Assembly (NCBI GenBank): GCA_022562495.1
Contig: JADFPE010000005.1
Coordinates: 1 to 58,502, forward strand
Direction: 5' to 3'
Length of the DNA stretch: 58,502 bases
From: Acidobacteriota bacterium
GTDB lineage: Bacteria > Acidobacteriota > Vicinamibacteria > Vicinamibacterales > UBA8438
The notes under the pieces were generated by a model, which was not told where the DNA came from, did no database searches, and worked only from the letters and a program-made list of their open reading frames with translations. This document shows positions 1 to 9,866 of this stretch, piece by piece (within the stretch, counting starts at the first letter, position 1; each line of letters starts with the position of its first letter). The position numbers and the translations under genes were made by a program.

Positions 1-1083
1 CAGCCCGATGTTTCCCTCCTGGATCAGGTCGAGGAACTGCAGCCCGCGGTTGGTGTATTTCTTTGCGATCGACACCACGAGACGGAGATTCGCTTCCACC
101 AGCTCCTTCTTGGCGATCTCGGCCAGCGTCTCGCCCCGCAGGATCGTGTGGAGCGTGTACGCCAGCGCCACCGCCGACTGTTCCAGCTCCTCTGTCCGGC
201 GTCGGAGCAGGGTCCGGAGCTCGCGCTGCTGCCGCGTGATGCGCCGCCGCTCCTCTTCTTTCATCCGCCGGCGGGTCTTGGCCTTCAACTGGCGATCGAG
301 GTGCTCAGCCTCTCGCCGGATGCGCTGCACACCCTCGGTGATCTCCTTGACGCCGTCGACGAGCCGCCGCTTCACCGGCTCGGTGAAGTCGATACGACGA
401 ATCAGCCGGGACAACGTGACCTGGGCTCGCAGCAGATTACGGTAGTTCCGTCGATAGCGTTTCTTCTCGCGCTTGGGGATCGTCCGGACCTTTTTCTCGC
501 GGCGCACCACGTCCAGACGGGTCTTCCGGATCGTCTCGATCTGCGCCATCGCCTCACCGGCCCGGCGGTTGATCAGCTCTTCGGTGACCTCGTCATCGTG
601 GAAGATCACCAACTCCCGGATCGTGCGGTCACCGCTCTTCAGCTGCTCGCCCATCCGGACGACCGCCTTGGCGATGGTCGGTGTCCGCGAGATCGCCTTG
701 AGGACCGACAGCTTCCCTCGCTCGATCCGCCTGGCGATCTCGACCTCGCCCTCGCGGGTCAACAGGGGCACCGTCCCCATCTCGCGCAGATACATCCGAA
801 CCGGGTCGTTGGTCTTGTCGATCGCGCTCGGCGTCAAATCCAGTTCGATGTCGTCCGAGCCTTCCCCCCGCCGGTTGAGCAGCGTGTGCTCCCGGTACTT
901 CTGTTCCGAATCAACGACCTCGATACCGGCGTTGCCGAACGCCGTGAACAGCTCGTCCAGCTCGTCGGAGGTCGTGATGTCGGGGGGGAGTAGCTCGTTC
1001 ACCTCGTCATAGAGCAGGTACCCCTTCTCCTTGCCGATCTCAATGAGCTGCCGGACTTCGTCGTACTTTTCTTCGAGCGACAA
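1..1083 (-). CDS. rpoD: RNA polymerase primary sigma factor, C-terminus cut by window edge
   Basis: Sigma-70 directs core RNA polymerase to housekeeping promoters. Only the N-terminal 361 residues are in the window; the frame runs off the left edge. Visible are a region 1.1-like acidic N-terminus, region 1.2 ([20 protein letters not shown]), a long basic and charged non-conserved region, and the start of region 2 ([20 protein letters not shown], then [10 protein letters not shown]). I chose TTG at 1083 because GAGGAGG lies a few bases upstream and no ATG fits. It sits 70 bp downstream of dnaG on the same strand, the classic dnaG-rpoD arrangement, so co-transcription is likely. The regions encoding -10/-35 recognition (2.4, 4.2) lie outside the window. 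Confidence 0.95.
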   Translation of the reverse strand, partial: MSLEEKYDEVRQLIEIGKEKGYLLYDEVNELLPPDITTSDELDELFTAFGNAGIEVVDSEQKYREHTLLNRRGEGSDDIELDLTPSAIDKTNDPVRMYLREMGTVPLLTREGEVEIARRIERGKLSVLKAISRTPTIAKAVVRMGEQLKSGDRTIRELVIFHDDEVTEELINRRAGEAMAQIETIRKTRLDVVRREKKVRTIPKREKKRYRRNYRNLLRAQVTLSRLIRRIDFTEPVKRRLVDGVKEITEGVQRIRREAEHLDRQLKAKTRRRMKEEERRRITRQQRELRTLLRRRTEELEQSAVALAYTLHTILRGETLAEIAKKELVEANLRLVVSIAKKYTNRGLQFLDLIQEGNIGL

Positions 1084-1153
1084 CAGCGTTCCTCCTCGGT
1101 GGGTCGTCCGCCTGGTCCAGTCGTGACTCGCGGCATTCGAGCCCATCCGGCCG

Positions 1154-2917
1154 TCACGTTCGCAGTGATTCGAGTTTCATCAACACGGCGCGTTTTTTCT
1201 GCCAGAGCTGGTCAATCTCAGCCAGTGCCGAGGGTGTGCCCAGCTGCTGGCACCGATCGATTTCGTCTTGCACCGCCGCGCGCTCACGCTCATACCCGCG
1301 TCGTTTGAGCTCCTGCCCGCAGGCGGCCGCCGGCGCCGGCGCTCGGTCCTGGGCGCCAACGCGCGCCATCCAGTCCGCCTCCTCTGTACTGAGACGCTCG
1401 CGGAGGGTGTCGAGGACGGTGTCCGCCGGCCACTCCGCCAGTGACCGGGCCGTGGATAGGATTGGCGCCGTCGCCAGACCGGCGAGATCGTCGTCGGTCA
1501 GCTCGGCGATCGCCACCAGGGCGGACGGGGTGTCCCGCACGAGCGCCCAGATCAGCCCCGTCTCCGCGGTCTTGACCGCTGGACGTGCCGAGACATGTCG
1601 TTCGTCGAGCGTCGTGCGTCGGGCCACCGCCGCCTTGCGGATCTCGGTCCGTACGACGTCCTCGAGGATCCGTGCTTTGTGTGCAAGACGATCCGCGAAC
1701 TGGTCCCGTGTCGCAGCGTCCGGGATCCGCGCCGCAACGTGTAGCATTCTCGTCAGGAACTCACGTTGGTGGTCGCCCCGAGTCAGGTCGCGCTGGGCCG
1801 CTTCACGATCTAGCAAGTATTCCAGATATGGCCGAGAACTGCGCAGTTTTTCCACATACCCAGCCGCACCATGCTTCCGGATACACATATCGGGATCTTC
1901 GCCGTCCGCCAGCACCGCGACGTTGACCTGGAGCCCTGCGGCCAGCAGCAGCTCGCCGGAGCGCGCCGACGCGCCGTCGCCGGCCGGGTCCGGGTCGAAG
2001 CTCACGATCACTTTCGACGTGAACCGTTTGAGGAGCTTGACCTGTTGCTCGCTGACGGCGGTGCCACAGGCAGCGACGACCGGCGTCACCCCGGCCTGCA
2101 CCGCCTGTGCGAGATCGAAGTAGCCCTCCACCAGCACCGCGTACCCGGCCTTCCGGATGGCCGATTTCGAGAGATGCAGCCCGTACAGCGTGCGTGCCTT
2201 CGAATAAATGGGCGTCTCCCGCGAGTTCAGGTACTTCGGCTGCTGGTCTGGCTGCAACGCTCGGGCGCCGAAGGCGATGATCGAGCCTGTGTCCCGCGCG
2301 ATCGGCACGACCAGGCGATTGCGGAACCGGTCGGTCAACGGCCGTCCGTCTCGTGCAGTGGCGAGGCCGCCGCGCAGCAGCAGCTCATCCGAGTATCCCC
2401 TGGCGCGCAGGTGGGTGATCAGGCTGTCCCGGGTCGGCGGCGCAAAGCCCAAGCCGAGCAACTCGGTCGTTACGTGTGTCACGTCGCGAGCGTCGAGATG
2501 GTCCCGCGCCGGCCGGCCGATCGCATCCGCCAGACACGACCTGAAGAACTCGGCCGCCGCCTCGTGCGCGCCGAGCATCGCTTCCCGCTCGCTCTCGGCA
2601 GCCGCGTCCCGCTCGGTGTTCGGTTCTGGGACTTCGACACCGAAGCGCTGGGCCAGCTGCCGCACCGCGTCCTGAAACCCTAGCGTCTCTTGCAGCTCGA
2701 GGAACTTGAGCACGTCACCACCGATCCCACACCCGAAGCAGTGGAAGAACCCCTTGTCGCGATGCACGTGGAACGAGGGTGTCTTCTCGGAGTGAAACGG
2801 ACAGAGCCCCTTGTAGCTGTTGCCGGCCTTCTTGAGCGGGACGTAGTCCTGCACCACCTGCACGATATCCGCCTGCGCTTTCAGGTCGTCGATGAACACC
2901 TGCGGAAACAGGCCCAT
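1154..2917 (-). CDS. dnaG: DNA primase DnaG
   Basis: Synthesises RNA primers at the replication fork for DnaB helicase and the polymerase III holoenzyme. The protein is 587 aa, a normal length. Residues 39-63 form the CHC2 zinc finger (C39, H42, C60, C63). The primase core follows, with a Toprim domain at about 258-345: the acidic glutamate is in VLVEGYFD (about E264) and the paired aspartates are in [11 protein letters not shown] (about D308 and D310). The C-terminal part is a variable helicase-binding domain. The ATG at 2917 directly follows a YGGCGGA-type hairpin upstream, and no strong ribosome-binding site is evident. rpoD follows 70 bp downstream. Confidence 0.97.
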   Translation of the reverse strand: MGLFPQVFIDDLKAQADIVQVVQDYVPLKKAGNSYKGLCPFHSEKTPSFHVHRDKGFFHCFGCGIGGDVLKFLELQETLGFQDAVRQLAQRFGVEVPEPNTERDAAAESEREAMLGAHEAAAEFFRSCLADAIGRPARDHLDARDVTHVTTELLGLGFAPPTRDSLITHLRARGYSDELLLRGGLATARDGRPLTDRFRNRLVVPIARDTGSIIAFGARALQPDQQPKYLNSRETPIYSKARTLYGLHLSKSAIRKAGYAVLVEGYFDLAQAVQAGVTPVVAACGTAVSEQQVKLLKRFTSKVIVSFDPDPAGDGASARSGELLLAAGLQVNVAVLADGEDPDMCIRKHGAAGYVEKLRSSRPYLEYLLDREAAQRDLTRGDHQREFLTRMLHVAARIPDAATRDQFADRLAHKARILEDVVRTEIRKAAVARRTTLDERHVSARPAVKTAETGLIWALVRDTPSALVAIAELTDDDLAGLATAPILSTARSLAEWPADTVLDTLRERLSTEEADWMARVGAQDRAPAPAAACGQELKRRGYERERAAVQDEIDRCQQLGTPSALAEIDQLWQKKRAVLMKLESLRT

Positions 2918-2921
2918 GTCA

Positions 2922-2949
2922 GTCCGCCTTCGCCACGGCTATGGCGGAC
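2922..2949. repeat. Short GTCCGCC...GGCGGAC hairpin upstream of dnaG
   Basis: Seven-base arms GTCCGCC and GGCGGAC enclose CTTCGCCACGGCTATG-like sequence, only 5 bp from the dnaG start codon. A related motif (CGCCAAGACTACGGCGGACA) lies at 51546-51565. A partial second GTCCGCC (CAGTCCGCCTGCGCC) occurs at about 3001-3015. It looks like a small dispersed palindrome. Confidence 0.6.
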
Positions 2950-3061
2950 GCGCCGAACCTCGTCGTTCGCACAACATCGGCGCGCGAAGGTGGGGCGGCA
3001 GTCCGCCTGCGCCGAAGCTCGCCGCTCGATCCTCTCCGGCGAACGACGGCGGGGAGGACCG

Positions 3062-5518
3062 TCATTCCTTCAGCTCCGCGATGGTGACGCCGCTGCCGCC
3101 CTCCTCGGGTGCCGCGGGGGAAACGCGCTGCACCAGCGGGTGCGCGTCGAGGAACCCGGCGATCGCCCGTCGCAGCTGACCGGTCCCGTGTCCATGAATG
3201 AACCGCACGACACGCTGTTCGCCCATCAGCGCCTGGTCCAGATGCTTTTCCGCTCGTGACAGCGCCTCGTCGACACGGCATCCAATCAAGTTGAGCTCGT
3301 CGAGCGGCCCGCGTGGGGCTTCGACCTGAATCGACACGCGGCTCTGCGGCTCGGTCGACGCCCCGTGGGGCGCGACCACCTCGAGCGATGCGAGCGGCAC
3401 GCGGACCCGCTTGCCGTGCGCCTCCACCTCCGCCTCGCGTCCGTGCACCGACCGCACCGTGCCCTCGACCCCCAGCGTCGACATCCGGACCCGCGTGCCG
3501 ACGCCGATCTGGGGTGCGGGACCACGAGTGGACGATGACGGAGGTGTCGCCGGGGTTGGGACCCCGCTCGCAATCGCCTCGAGCGCGGCGCGCGCCTGTC
3601 TACCCAAGGCGCCGCTCTCGCCCGTCGACAGCGCCGGTTCGCGAGTGACCGCTCGCTCGGCTGCCTGTCGCTCGAGCGTTGCGGCCCGTTGTCGCAGGGT
3701 GTCGACGACCGCATCGATCTCGTCGCGCGCGGCGCGAAGCCGGGTGTCGAGCGACTGCTCGAGATCCTTCCGACCCGCCCGTTCGCGGCGCTCGAGCTCG
3801 GTTTCGCGATCGCTCAGCCGGGTGGCGCGCTTGGCGAGCTCCGTCTGTTGCTGGTCGAGCGTGCCGCGTAGCGCGTCGAGCTGTCGGCGGTCCTCGTCGA
3901 CCTGCGCCAGATGGTCCGCGAGCTGTGCTTCCCGGGCGCTGCGCAATTCGGTTGCCGTCTTGATGATCTGTGGGTCGAGACCCAGCCGGCTGGCGATCTC
4001 CAGCGCCAGACTCCGGCCGGCGGACCCATAGACCAGCCGGTAGGTTGGCGCGAACGTCTCCGGGTCGAAGCCGAACGCCGCGCAGGTGACGCCCTCAGCC
4101 GTGGCACCATAGGCTTTGAGTGCGTCGTCGTGTGTCGTGGCAATGACGTGAGCGCCCCGCCGCCGGAAGTGCTCCACGATCGCCCGCCCCAGCGCACCCC
4201 CGTCGACCGGGTCCGTGCCCGCGCCAACCTCGTCGAGCAGGATCAGCGCCGGCAGCGACAGCCGCTGGTCCATCTCGACGATGTTCGTCATGTGCCCGGA
4301 GAAGGTGCTCAGGTTGGCGGCGATCGACTGCTCGTCGCCGATGTCGGCGAACACCGACCTGAACACCGGCACGCGGGACCCCGGCGCGACCGGGATGTGT
4401 AGACCGGCCTGCGCCATCAGGGTGAGCAACCCGGCGGTCTTGAGCGCGACCGTCTTGCCACCGGTGTTCGGGCCGCTGATGATGAGTGCCCGTGTGGGTG
4501 GGCTCATGACGATGTCGACCGGCACCGGCTCGACCGGCGGGTCTTGCCGCGGTTGCGTCCCGAGCCGGCTGGTCACACTGGCCATCAGCAGGGGGTGCCT
4601 CGCGTCGCGCAGCTCGAGCGTTTGGTCGGTGGCAACCCGCGGTTCCACGCCGCCCACGGCGTTGGCGAAACCTGCCCGTGCCTGGAGCACATCGGTCTCG
4701 GTCGCGACCGTCAGCGTTCGGTGCAGGTCGACGGCGCGCCGCCGGAACGCCGTCGACAACGCCAGCAGTACCCGTCGGACCTCATCCCGCTCCTGCGCAT
4801 CGAGCGCCACGATCTCGTTGTTGATATCGACCGTGCTGAGCGGCTCGAGAAACAGGCTCGCGCCGCTCGCCGAGCTGCCGTGGACGATGCCGGGAATCGC
4901 GGTGCGGTGCTCCGACCGCACGATCAACACGAACCGGCCGTTCCGTTCAGTGACGACCTGCTCCTGCAGATACCGGGCGGTGTGGCGTCCGCGCAGATAC
5001 GACTCGAGGGTGCCGCGCAACCGGTTCCGCTGCTTCCGTACCCGGCTGCGGATGGTCTTCAGCACCGGGCTCGCGTCGTCGACGACCTCGCCCGCAGGGT
5101 TGACCTTCTTGCGCACGTCGCCGCACTCGCGACCCCATGTCGCGCACCCGTCCACGATCGCCGACAGCGCCGGAAACGGACCCCCACTGGCAGTGGCGAC
5201 CGACTTGCAGACCCGTTCCACCGACCCGAGGAAATTGGCCAGCTTCAGTAGTTGTGCCGGCTCGAGTGGCTGGGCCTCGATGGCGAGCGCCGACAGGATC
5301 GCGTCGAGGTCGTCCGGCGCTTCGAGCGGAAACACGCCGTTCGCGTCCAGATACCGGACGGCCTCTGTCGTGTGCGCGAGCGCAGTGTGGACCGAGTGGG
5401 GGTCGGTGAGCGGACGCAGTCGGGCCAGCTTTTCCGCGCCCAGCGGGGTCAGCGCGAAACTCGTGACCGCGTCGACCACCCGGTCGAACTCGAGGGTCGT
5501 GAGGGCTCCTGTATGCAT
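3062..5518 (-). CDS. mutS2: Endonuclease MutS2, ATPase of the MutS family with Smr domain
   Basis: MutS2 proteins act on recombination intermediates and, in Bacillus, on collided ribosomes; they are not the mismatch-repair MutS. The product is 818 aa from the ATG at 5518 (MHTGALTTLEFDRVVDAV), which matches the family start. The open frame continues 69 codons further upstream into repeat sequence, and I exclude that part. The Walker A motif (SGPNTGGKT) is near residue 350, followed by the ABC-type ATPase (LILLDEVGAGTDP). A charged coiled coil follows, then a KOW-like segment (VGTRVRMSTLGVEGTV) and a C-terminal Smr domain with HGHGTG. The usual Smr LDLRG-type motif reads LNLIG here. The end lies 144 bp upstream of dnaG. 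Confidence 0.95.
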   Translation of the reverse strand: MHTGALTTLEFDRVVDAVTSFALTPLGAEKLARLRPLTDPHSVHTALAHTTEAVRYLDANGVFPLEAPDDLDAILSALAIEAQPLEPAQLLKLANFLGSVERVCKSVATASGGPFPALSAIVDGCATWGRECGDVRKKVNPAGEVVDDASPVLKTIRSRVRKQRNRLRGTLESYLRGRHTARYLQEQVVTERNGRFVLIVRSEHRTAIPGIVHGSSASGASLFLEPLSTVDINNEIVALDAQERDEVRRVLLALSTAFRRRAVDLHRTLTVATETDVLQARAGFANAVGGVEPRVATDQTLELRDARHPLLMASVTSRLGTQPRQDPPVEPVPVDIVMSPPTRALIISGPNTGGKTVALKTAGLLTLMAQAGLHIPVAPGSRVPVFRSVFADIGDEQSIAANLSTFSGHMTNIVEMDQRLSLPALILLDEVGAGTDPVDGGALGRAIVEHFRRRGAHVIATTHDDALKAYGATAEGVTCAAFGFDPETFAPTYRLVYGSAGRSLALEIASRLGLDPQIIKTATELRSAREAQLADHLAQVDEDRRQLDALRGTLDQQQTELAKRATRLSDRETELERRERAGRKDLEQSLDTRLRAARDEIDAVVDTLRQRAATLERQAAERAVTREPALSTGESGALGRQARAALEAIASGVPTPATPPSSSTRGPAPQIGVGTRVRMSTLGVEGTVRSVHGREAEVEAHGKRVRVPLASLEVVAPHGASTEPQSRVSIQVEAPRGPLDELNLIGCRVDEALSRAEKHLDQALMGEQRVVRFIHGHGTGQLRRAIAGFLDAHPLVQRVSPAAPEEGGSGVTIAELKE

Positions 5519-5547
5519 CGGAGTGAGCGCGGAGGGCGCTGACCAGC

Positions 5548-5733
5548 CTGGGCAGCGCGTGGTGCACGTCCGGCTGCCTTCGACCGGCGCTGCCTCCCGT
5601 CTGACGACGTTGGGCGTCTGCTCAACGGGGTCGAAGACCGCCGGTCTTCGACCCCGTTGCGCCGTGTACTGGTCGAGCGCGGCACCGCTCGCGATGCGTT
5701 TCGGTGCGACGCGGGGTTTCACCACGGACCGCT
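5548..5733. repeat. Type-B intergenic repeat element
   Basis: The left part (CGTGGTGCACGTCCGGCTGC, then ACCGGCGCTGC) and the right end (TTTCACCACGGACCGCTAG) match the type-B consensus seen at 16576-16752. It lies just upstream of the mutS2 start. The left boundary is approximate. The interior is replaced by a perfect palindrome at 5623-5659. Confidence 0.7.
5623..5659. repeat. Perfect 18-bp inverted repeat with 1-base spacer
   Basis: Arms CAACGGGGTCGAAGACCG (5623-5640) and CGGTCTTCGACCCCGTTG (5642-5659) flank a single C. It lies within the type-B element upstream of mutS2. No T-run follows on either strand, so it is not a canonical terminator. Confidence 0.9.
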
Positions 5734-6012
5734 AGACATCTCCGCGTGTCGAGAACACGTGCTTCACACATCCCGATCTCACCGCTTGGCGATGTCACAC
5801 GCCGTCTCGGTCGTGTGCCACTGCGCAGTACACTCCCGCCTCTGGCCTGGCGTCGTCCGGGTGACGGGTCACGCGGGCAACGCTGCCCGTCCCGGGTCAG
5901 GACGGTGGCTGGAGCGCGGAGTCTCTTGAGGTTCGGCGATCTGGCGCACGAGGCACCAAGCGTCCTAAGTTACCACGGTCACAAGAGCCTGCTCAAGCGC
6001 CTCGAGTCGTGA

Positions 6013-6172
6013 GTGCAGTGACCGCAACACAGCGTGGCATTCGGCCGCCGCGGCAGCCCAGCGACCCGCGTTGCTCCAGGGTCGAAGCATGTCGGTCTGC
6101 GCCGTCGTCGGGCCGTGCGCTGTGGCGATCTGGACGGTCCTCGGTGCACACGCGTCTGTGCGGTCACTGCAC
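6013..6172. repeat. Type-C intergenic element with 14-bp terminal inverted repeats
   Basis: The ends GTGCAGTGACCGCA (6013-6026) and TGCGGTCACTGCAC (6159-6172) are perfect inverted repeats. The interior contains GGCATTCGGCCG, GCGTTGCTCC and CCTCGGTGC, the same core words as types A and B. The right end supplies the larB stop codon (TGA on the minus strand). Confidence 0.8.
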
Positions 6173-6928
6173 GAGATGATTAATGATGCTCGCGAGTGCC
6201 GCGGCGCCGAACCCGTTGTCGATGTTCACGACCGCCACGCCGGTCGCGCAGCTGTTCAGCATCGACAGCAAGGCGGCGACTCCGCCGAAGCTGGCGCCGT
6301 AGCCGACGCTCGTCGGCACGGCGATCACCGGCACCGAGACCAACCCGCCCACCACGCTGGGCAGCGCCCCCTCCATTCCGGCGACCACCACGATGACCCG
6401 GGCCTGCTCGAGCCGCGACCGCTCCGCCAGCAGGCGGTGCAGCCCGGCGACGCCCACGTCGTAGAGACGCTCGACGCGGTTCCCCATCACCTCGCCGGTG
6501 ACCACCGCCTCCTCGGACACCCGTTGGTCGGACGTGCCGCCGGAGACAACCAGAATGGTGCCGTACCCCGTGGGGTGTTCGTCCGTCGTGTGGCTGATGA
6601 TCCGGGCGGTCTCGTGAAACACCGCCCCGCCCACGCGATCCCGGACGGCGGCGAACGCGTGGACGTCGGTCCGGGTCACCAGCAGACTGTGTCCCGCCTC
6701 GACGATGCGAGCGGCGATCTGGGCGACCTGGTCCGGTGTCTTCCCCTCACCGAAGATGACCTCCGGAAAGCCTTGTCGGATTGCCCGGTGGTGGTCGACC
6801 CGCGCGAACCCGACGTCCTCGAATGGTGCCTGACGCATCGAGGTGGCCAGCTGCGTCTGAGCGGCCTCCACCGCGAGCGCGCCGCTACGCACCTGCTCGA
6901 GCAGGGTCCGGAGCGTCTCGGGTCTCAT
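6164..6928 (-). CDS. larB: Nickel-pincer nucleotide biosynthesis carboxylase LarB
   Basis: LarB carboxylates the pyridinium ring of nicotinic acid adenine dinucleotide and cleaves its phosphoanhydride, the first step towards the nickel-pincer (NPN) cofactor. The protein is 254 aa. The N-terminal helical region is followed by a PurE-like core: [17 protein letters not shown], then [17 protein letters not shown] and [17 protein letters not shown], ending with [12 protein letters not shown] and [10 protein letters not shown] start at ATG 6928 ([16 protein letters not shown]); the open frame extends 70 codons upstream without similarity. The stop codon lies in the end of a type-C repeat. larC and larE are not in the window. 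A possible NPN user, the TIGR00300 gene, is 7 kb away. Confidence 0.93.
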   Translation of the reverse strand: MRPETLRTLLEQVRSGALAVEAAQTQLATSMRQAPFEDVGFARVDHHRAIRQGFPEVIFGEGKTPDQVAQIAARIVEAGHSLLVTRTDVHAFAAVRDRVGGAVFHETARIISHTTDEHPTGYGTILVVSGGTSDQRVSEEAVVTGEVMGNRVERLYDVGVAGLHRLLAERSRLEQARVIVVVAGMEGALPSVVGGLVSVPVIAVPTSVGYGASFGGVAALLSMLNSCATGVAVVNIDNGFGAAALASIINHLVQ

Positions 6929-7220
6929 GTCAGTGCCATGTGCCGCCGTCGTACGGGTGACACCGTCTGTGGGACAGGCTTCATCGGTTCCGGGTATCTG
7001 ATCTATCTTACACACGGCCCGTGCCGGCACGGACGCACTCGGGCAACCGGCGGCATGCTGGCTCACAGGCGGTCGTGATCGTCTCGCGTGGCGCCGCGCC
7101 TGGCGATGCGCCAGCCGAGACGAGGTGACGAGGGACAATACCGTCTTGAAGCCCGAGGCGGGGCCGAGGTCTGAGCCGCGTGCTCGAGACCCACGAACGC
7201 AGAAAGCGCGAGGAGGACCG
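6929..7220. other. Divergent intergenic region larB / citrate synthase
   Basis: It contains two short palindromes: CGTGCCGGCACG near 7020 and CTGGCG-ATG-CGCCAG near 7098. The words GACGAGG and GAGGGACAATACCG resemble degenerate core sequence of the intergenic element family. No ORF is credible here and no promoter could be assigned with confidence. Confidence 0.4.
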
Positions 7221-8360
7221 ATGACGACGGGAGCAACCGCCGCGGCTGGGCTCGAGGGGGTCGTCGCGACCTCATCGAAGATCTGCTACCTCGACGGCGA
7301 ACGGGGCGTGCTGGCGTACTGTGGCTACGACATCCACGATCTCGCGCGGTCGGCGACCTTTGAGGAGGTGTGCTACCTGCTCTGGCATCGACGGCTACCA
7401 ACCCGGGCAGAGCTGGGAGACCTGCAGAGCGAGCTTGCCCGGGCCCGTCTGCTGCCGGAGCCGATCGTGCGAATGATGCGGTCGCTCCCGCCCGAGCACA
7501 CGATGGACGCTGTACGCACGCTCGTGTCGGCCCTGGCGCACCATGACCCTGACGTCGGTGACGATGCCCCCCCTGCCTCGATGCGGAAAGCGGTGCGTCT
7601 GACGGCGCAGGTTGGCACGCTGGTCGCGACGTTGGGTCGGCTGGCTGCCGGTGGCGCACCGATGCTGCCCGACCCGGTCCTCGGGCACGCTGCCAACTTC
7701 CTGTATATGCTGAGGGGCGAGCGCCCGAGCGCGCTGGCCGGCCGCGCGTTCGACGTGGCGTTGATGCTCCACGCCGACCACGAGCTGAATGCCTCGACGT
7801 TCGCGGCGCGTGTCGCGGCGGCGACGCTCACCGACATCCATTCGGCCATCGTGGCCGGGGTGGCGACACTGAAGGGGCCGCTGCACGGCGGCGCCAACGC
7901 CGAGGTCATGAAGATGCTCGAGACGATTGGCGAGGACGCCGATGACGATCGGGTGGTGGCCACAGTCCGGGGGATGCTGGCGCGTAAGCAGAAGGTGCCG
8001 GGTTTCGGGCATCGGGTCTATCGGACGGAGGATCCCCGGGCGACCCACTTGCGCCAGATGTCGCGGGATCTTGGCCGGCAGGCCAACAACACGCGCTGGT
8101 TCGAGATATCTCAGCGCATCGAAGCGGTGATGAAGGCGGAGAAGCAGATCGACGTCAACGTCGATTTCTACTCCGCCTCGACCTATCACACGCTCGGAAT
8201 TGCGGTCGATCTGTTCACGCCGATCTTCGTCGTGAGCCGCGTCGCGGGCTGGACGGCGCATGTGCTCGAGCAATACGCGAACAACCGCCTGATCAGACCG
8301 CGGGCGGAGTATATCGGCCCGGAGTATCCTCAGACGTTCGTACCGATTGCGTCGCGCTAA
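7221..8360 (+). CDS. gltA: Citrate synthase (bacterial type)
   Basis: Condenses oxaloacetate and acetyl-CoA to citrate at the entry to the TCA cycle. The product is 379 aa. Family motifs are present: LMLHADHELNAST, GPLHGGANAEVMKML (catalytic His), the FGHRVYRTEDPR segment with the catalytic Asp region, and VDFYSASTYHTLGI. I chose ATG 7221 because GAGGAGG precedes it by a few bases; the 32 upstream codons lack similarity. The short form without an N-terminal extension also fits 2-methylcitrate synthase, which sequence alone cannot exclude. The stop TAA merges with the left end of a type-A repeat. Confidence 0.9.
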   Translation: MTTGATAAAGLEGVVATSSKICYLDGERGVLAYCGYDIHDLARSATFEEVCYLLWHRRLPTRAELGDLQSELARARLLPEPIVRMMRSLPPEHTMDAVRTLVSALAHHDPDVGDDAPPASMRKAVRLTAQVGTLVATLGRLAAGGAPMLPDPVLGHAANFLYMLRGERPSALAGRAFDVALMLHADHELNASTFAARVAAATLTDIHSAIVAGVATLKGPLHGGANAEVMKMLETIGEDADDDRVVATVRGMLARKQKVPGFGHRVYRTEDPRATHLRQMSRDLGRQANNTRWFEISQRIEAVMKAEKQIDVNVDFYSASTYHTLGIAVDLFTPIFVVSRVAGWTAHVLEQYANNRLIRPRAEYIGPEYPQTFVPIASR

Positions 8361-8525
8361 GTGGCCCCGGTCATCATGACGGTAGCATTCGGCTGGCGAT
8401 GCATCCCGCCTGGACGGCGTTGCTCCTCGGTCACAAATCCCCCAATGTGCTCCCTCGTCGCGCCTGGCCAGCCGGGCGCCTCGCCACCCTCGGTGCGTGA
8501 CCGTACTTATGACCGGGACCACTAA
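8359..8525. repeat. Type-A intergenic element between two convergent stop codons
   Basis: About 167 bp with terminal inverted repeats AGTGGCCCCGGTCAT (left) and ATGACCGGGACCACT (right). The core reads GCATTCGGCTGGCGATGCAT, then GCGTTGCTCCTCGGTC, then GTGCTCCCTCGTCGCGCC, then CCTCGGTGC. It fills the whole space between the citrate synthase stop (TAA) and the stop of the convergent gene (TAG), each overlapping one end. Confidence 0.9.
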
Positions 8526-9721
8526 GGGGTGGGGACCGTCGCCAGCGCGAGGCCGATCTGCTGCAAGTGACCGGGCGGGTGCTGTGTCGGGTCGATCACG
8601 CTATCGTACGACCAGACCATGATCCCGTCGGTGCCGACGCGGTGAGCCGTTCGGATACGGTCGAACGTCTCCAGCGGCGAGAGCCAGCGCGCGCCGATCC
8701 CCGCCCAGAGCTCCGCGCCGGCGGCGAGCTGCCGAGCCGAGCGGAGCTGGCGTTCGAAGTCCTCCGCGGTCTCGACCCCGGGCTGGAGACAGGCGATGTC
8801 GATGAACCCGACCTCGGCCCATGTCCCCCAGTCTTGCAGCCGGCGTCCGAGCGCCTCGTCCGGGTCGGCGACGACCGAGACACCGACCCGTGCGCCGGGT
8901 CGATGCCGACGCACGACGGACCCGAGTCGTGCGACGAGCGCAGTGAGTCGCGAGCGCCGAAACCGGCTCCACTGGGTTGGAAAGGCGTCGGGATAGGTCA
9001 GCGGGTCGATCGTCGCGCGACCATCCAACAGACGTCGTTCCTCACGCGTCAGGGACGGAGCGACTTCGTCACGAAACAGCGCGACGGCGTCCCGAGCGTA
9101 GTCGAAGTCACTACTGGGAAACTGTACCGAGTCCAGGTGCACCCCGTCGAATGGGTACCGCGTCAGCAGCTGCGCCAGCCGCTCGGCCGCGTCGGCGGCC
9201 GCCTCGGGGATGATCGGTGACAGGTAGAGCCCATCCATCTCGTCGGGGTGCTGCCGGGCCCAACGGTCCAGCGCGCCAAGGTAGGCCGGACTGTGGACAT
9301 CGAGTCGCGCGAGCTCGGCGGCCAGCCCACGCGGGACCATCAACCACTCCGGGTGCTGGTGAACGAGATGGCTGCTCGACGTTGGCAGATTGCCGGCCGT
9401 GGCGACCAGGGTGGTCTGTACCCAGGCATGCACGCGGAGCCCGTGCCGGTGTGCTGCGGTGACTACGGTCCGCACGCCGTCGAACGCCCGGGACCGTCTG
9501 ACACGCGGTCGGCGGCCGGGGCGGGCCGACCCGAGTGTGTCGGGTATCTCGACCAGCAGCGTGGTGAAGCCGGCGTCGGACGCCTCTTGCACCAGTCGGT
9601 CGATGCTGTCCGCTGAGACCAGCGTGGTCTGGCGCACCCAGAGTCCGGTGACGTCCGCACGGGCTGTGTGGACAGGTCGGGGCGCGAGACACACGGTGAG
9701 CACGACGGCGCCGATCGCCAT
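8522..9721 (-). CDS. GHL10-type glycoside hydrolase-like protein, exported
   Basis: About 399 aa with an N-terminal hydrophobic stretch (MAIGAVVLTVCLAPRPVHTA) consistent with a signal peptide, so probably periplasmic or secreted. The body resembles the glycosyl hydrolase-like 10 family (PF02638, YngK/YddW type): GLWVRQTTLVS at the start of the barrel, FTTLLVEIPDT, HRHGLRVHAWVQTTL, HLVHQHPEWLM, YPFDGVHLDSVQFP (strand-4 acidic region), WGTWAEVGFIDIACLQPGVE and GIMVWSYDSVID. The substrate is unknown; relatives are suspected to act on peptidoglycan or polysaccharide. I start at ATG 9721; the frame runs upstream into a repeat element. The nearby murQ suggests a cell-wall theme but has its own terminator, so this is only a neighbourhood hint. 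Confidence 0.75.
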   Translation of the reverse strand: MAIGAVVLTVCLAPRPVHTARADVTGLWVRQTTLVSADSIDRLVQEASDAGFTTLLVEIPDTLGSARPGRRPRVRRSRAFDGVRTVVTAAHRHGLRVHAWVQTTLVATAGNLPTSSSHLVHQHPEWLMVPRGLAAELARLDVHSPAYLGALDRWARQHPDEMDGLYLSPIIPEAAADAAERLAQLLTRYPFDGVHLDSVQFPSSDFDYARDAVALFRDEVAPSLTREERRLLDGRATIDPLTYPDAFPTQWSRFRRSRLTALVARLGSVVRRHRPGARVGVSVVADPDEALGRRLQDWGTWAEVGFIDIACLQPGVETAEDFERQLRSARQLAAGAELWAGIGARWLSPLETFDRIRTAHRVGTDGIMVWSYDSVIDPTQHPPGHLQQIGLALATVPTP

Positions 9722-9866
9722 GCGTGTCCACCGGCGACAGGCACAGATTCGCAGCGTGCTCCGTCGTCGCGTCCTGCGAGGCCGGACGCGACATGCGTAT
9801 GACAGGATGACGCCTGGAACGATGGGCACCAAGGTCTGACGCGGGGCGTTCACCGCGGACACTGCA

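Larger units (their letters stand above)
5519..6163. other. 645-bp gene-free interval between larB and mutS2
   Basis: This holds a type-B repeat element (about 5548-5733), an 18-bp palindrome inside it, and most of a type-C element (6013-6172). The remaining 5734-6012 shows no convincing ORF or RNA gene. Confidence 0.7.

Noticed and set aside
148-993. Long plus-strand ORF opposite rpoD
   Set aside because: It is the antisense shadow of the conserved sigma-70 frame; the minus-strand translation has clear sigma motifs.
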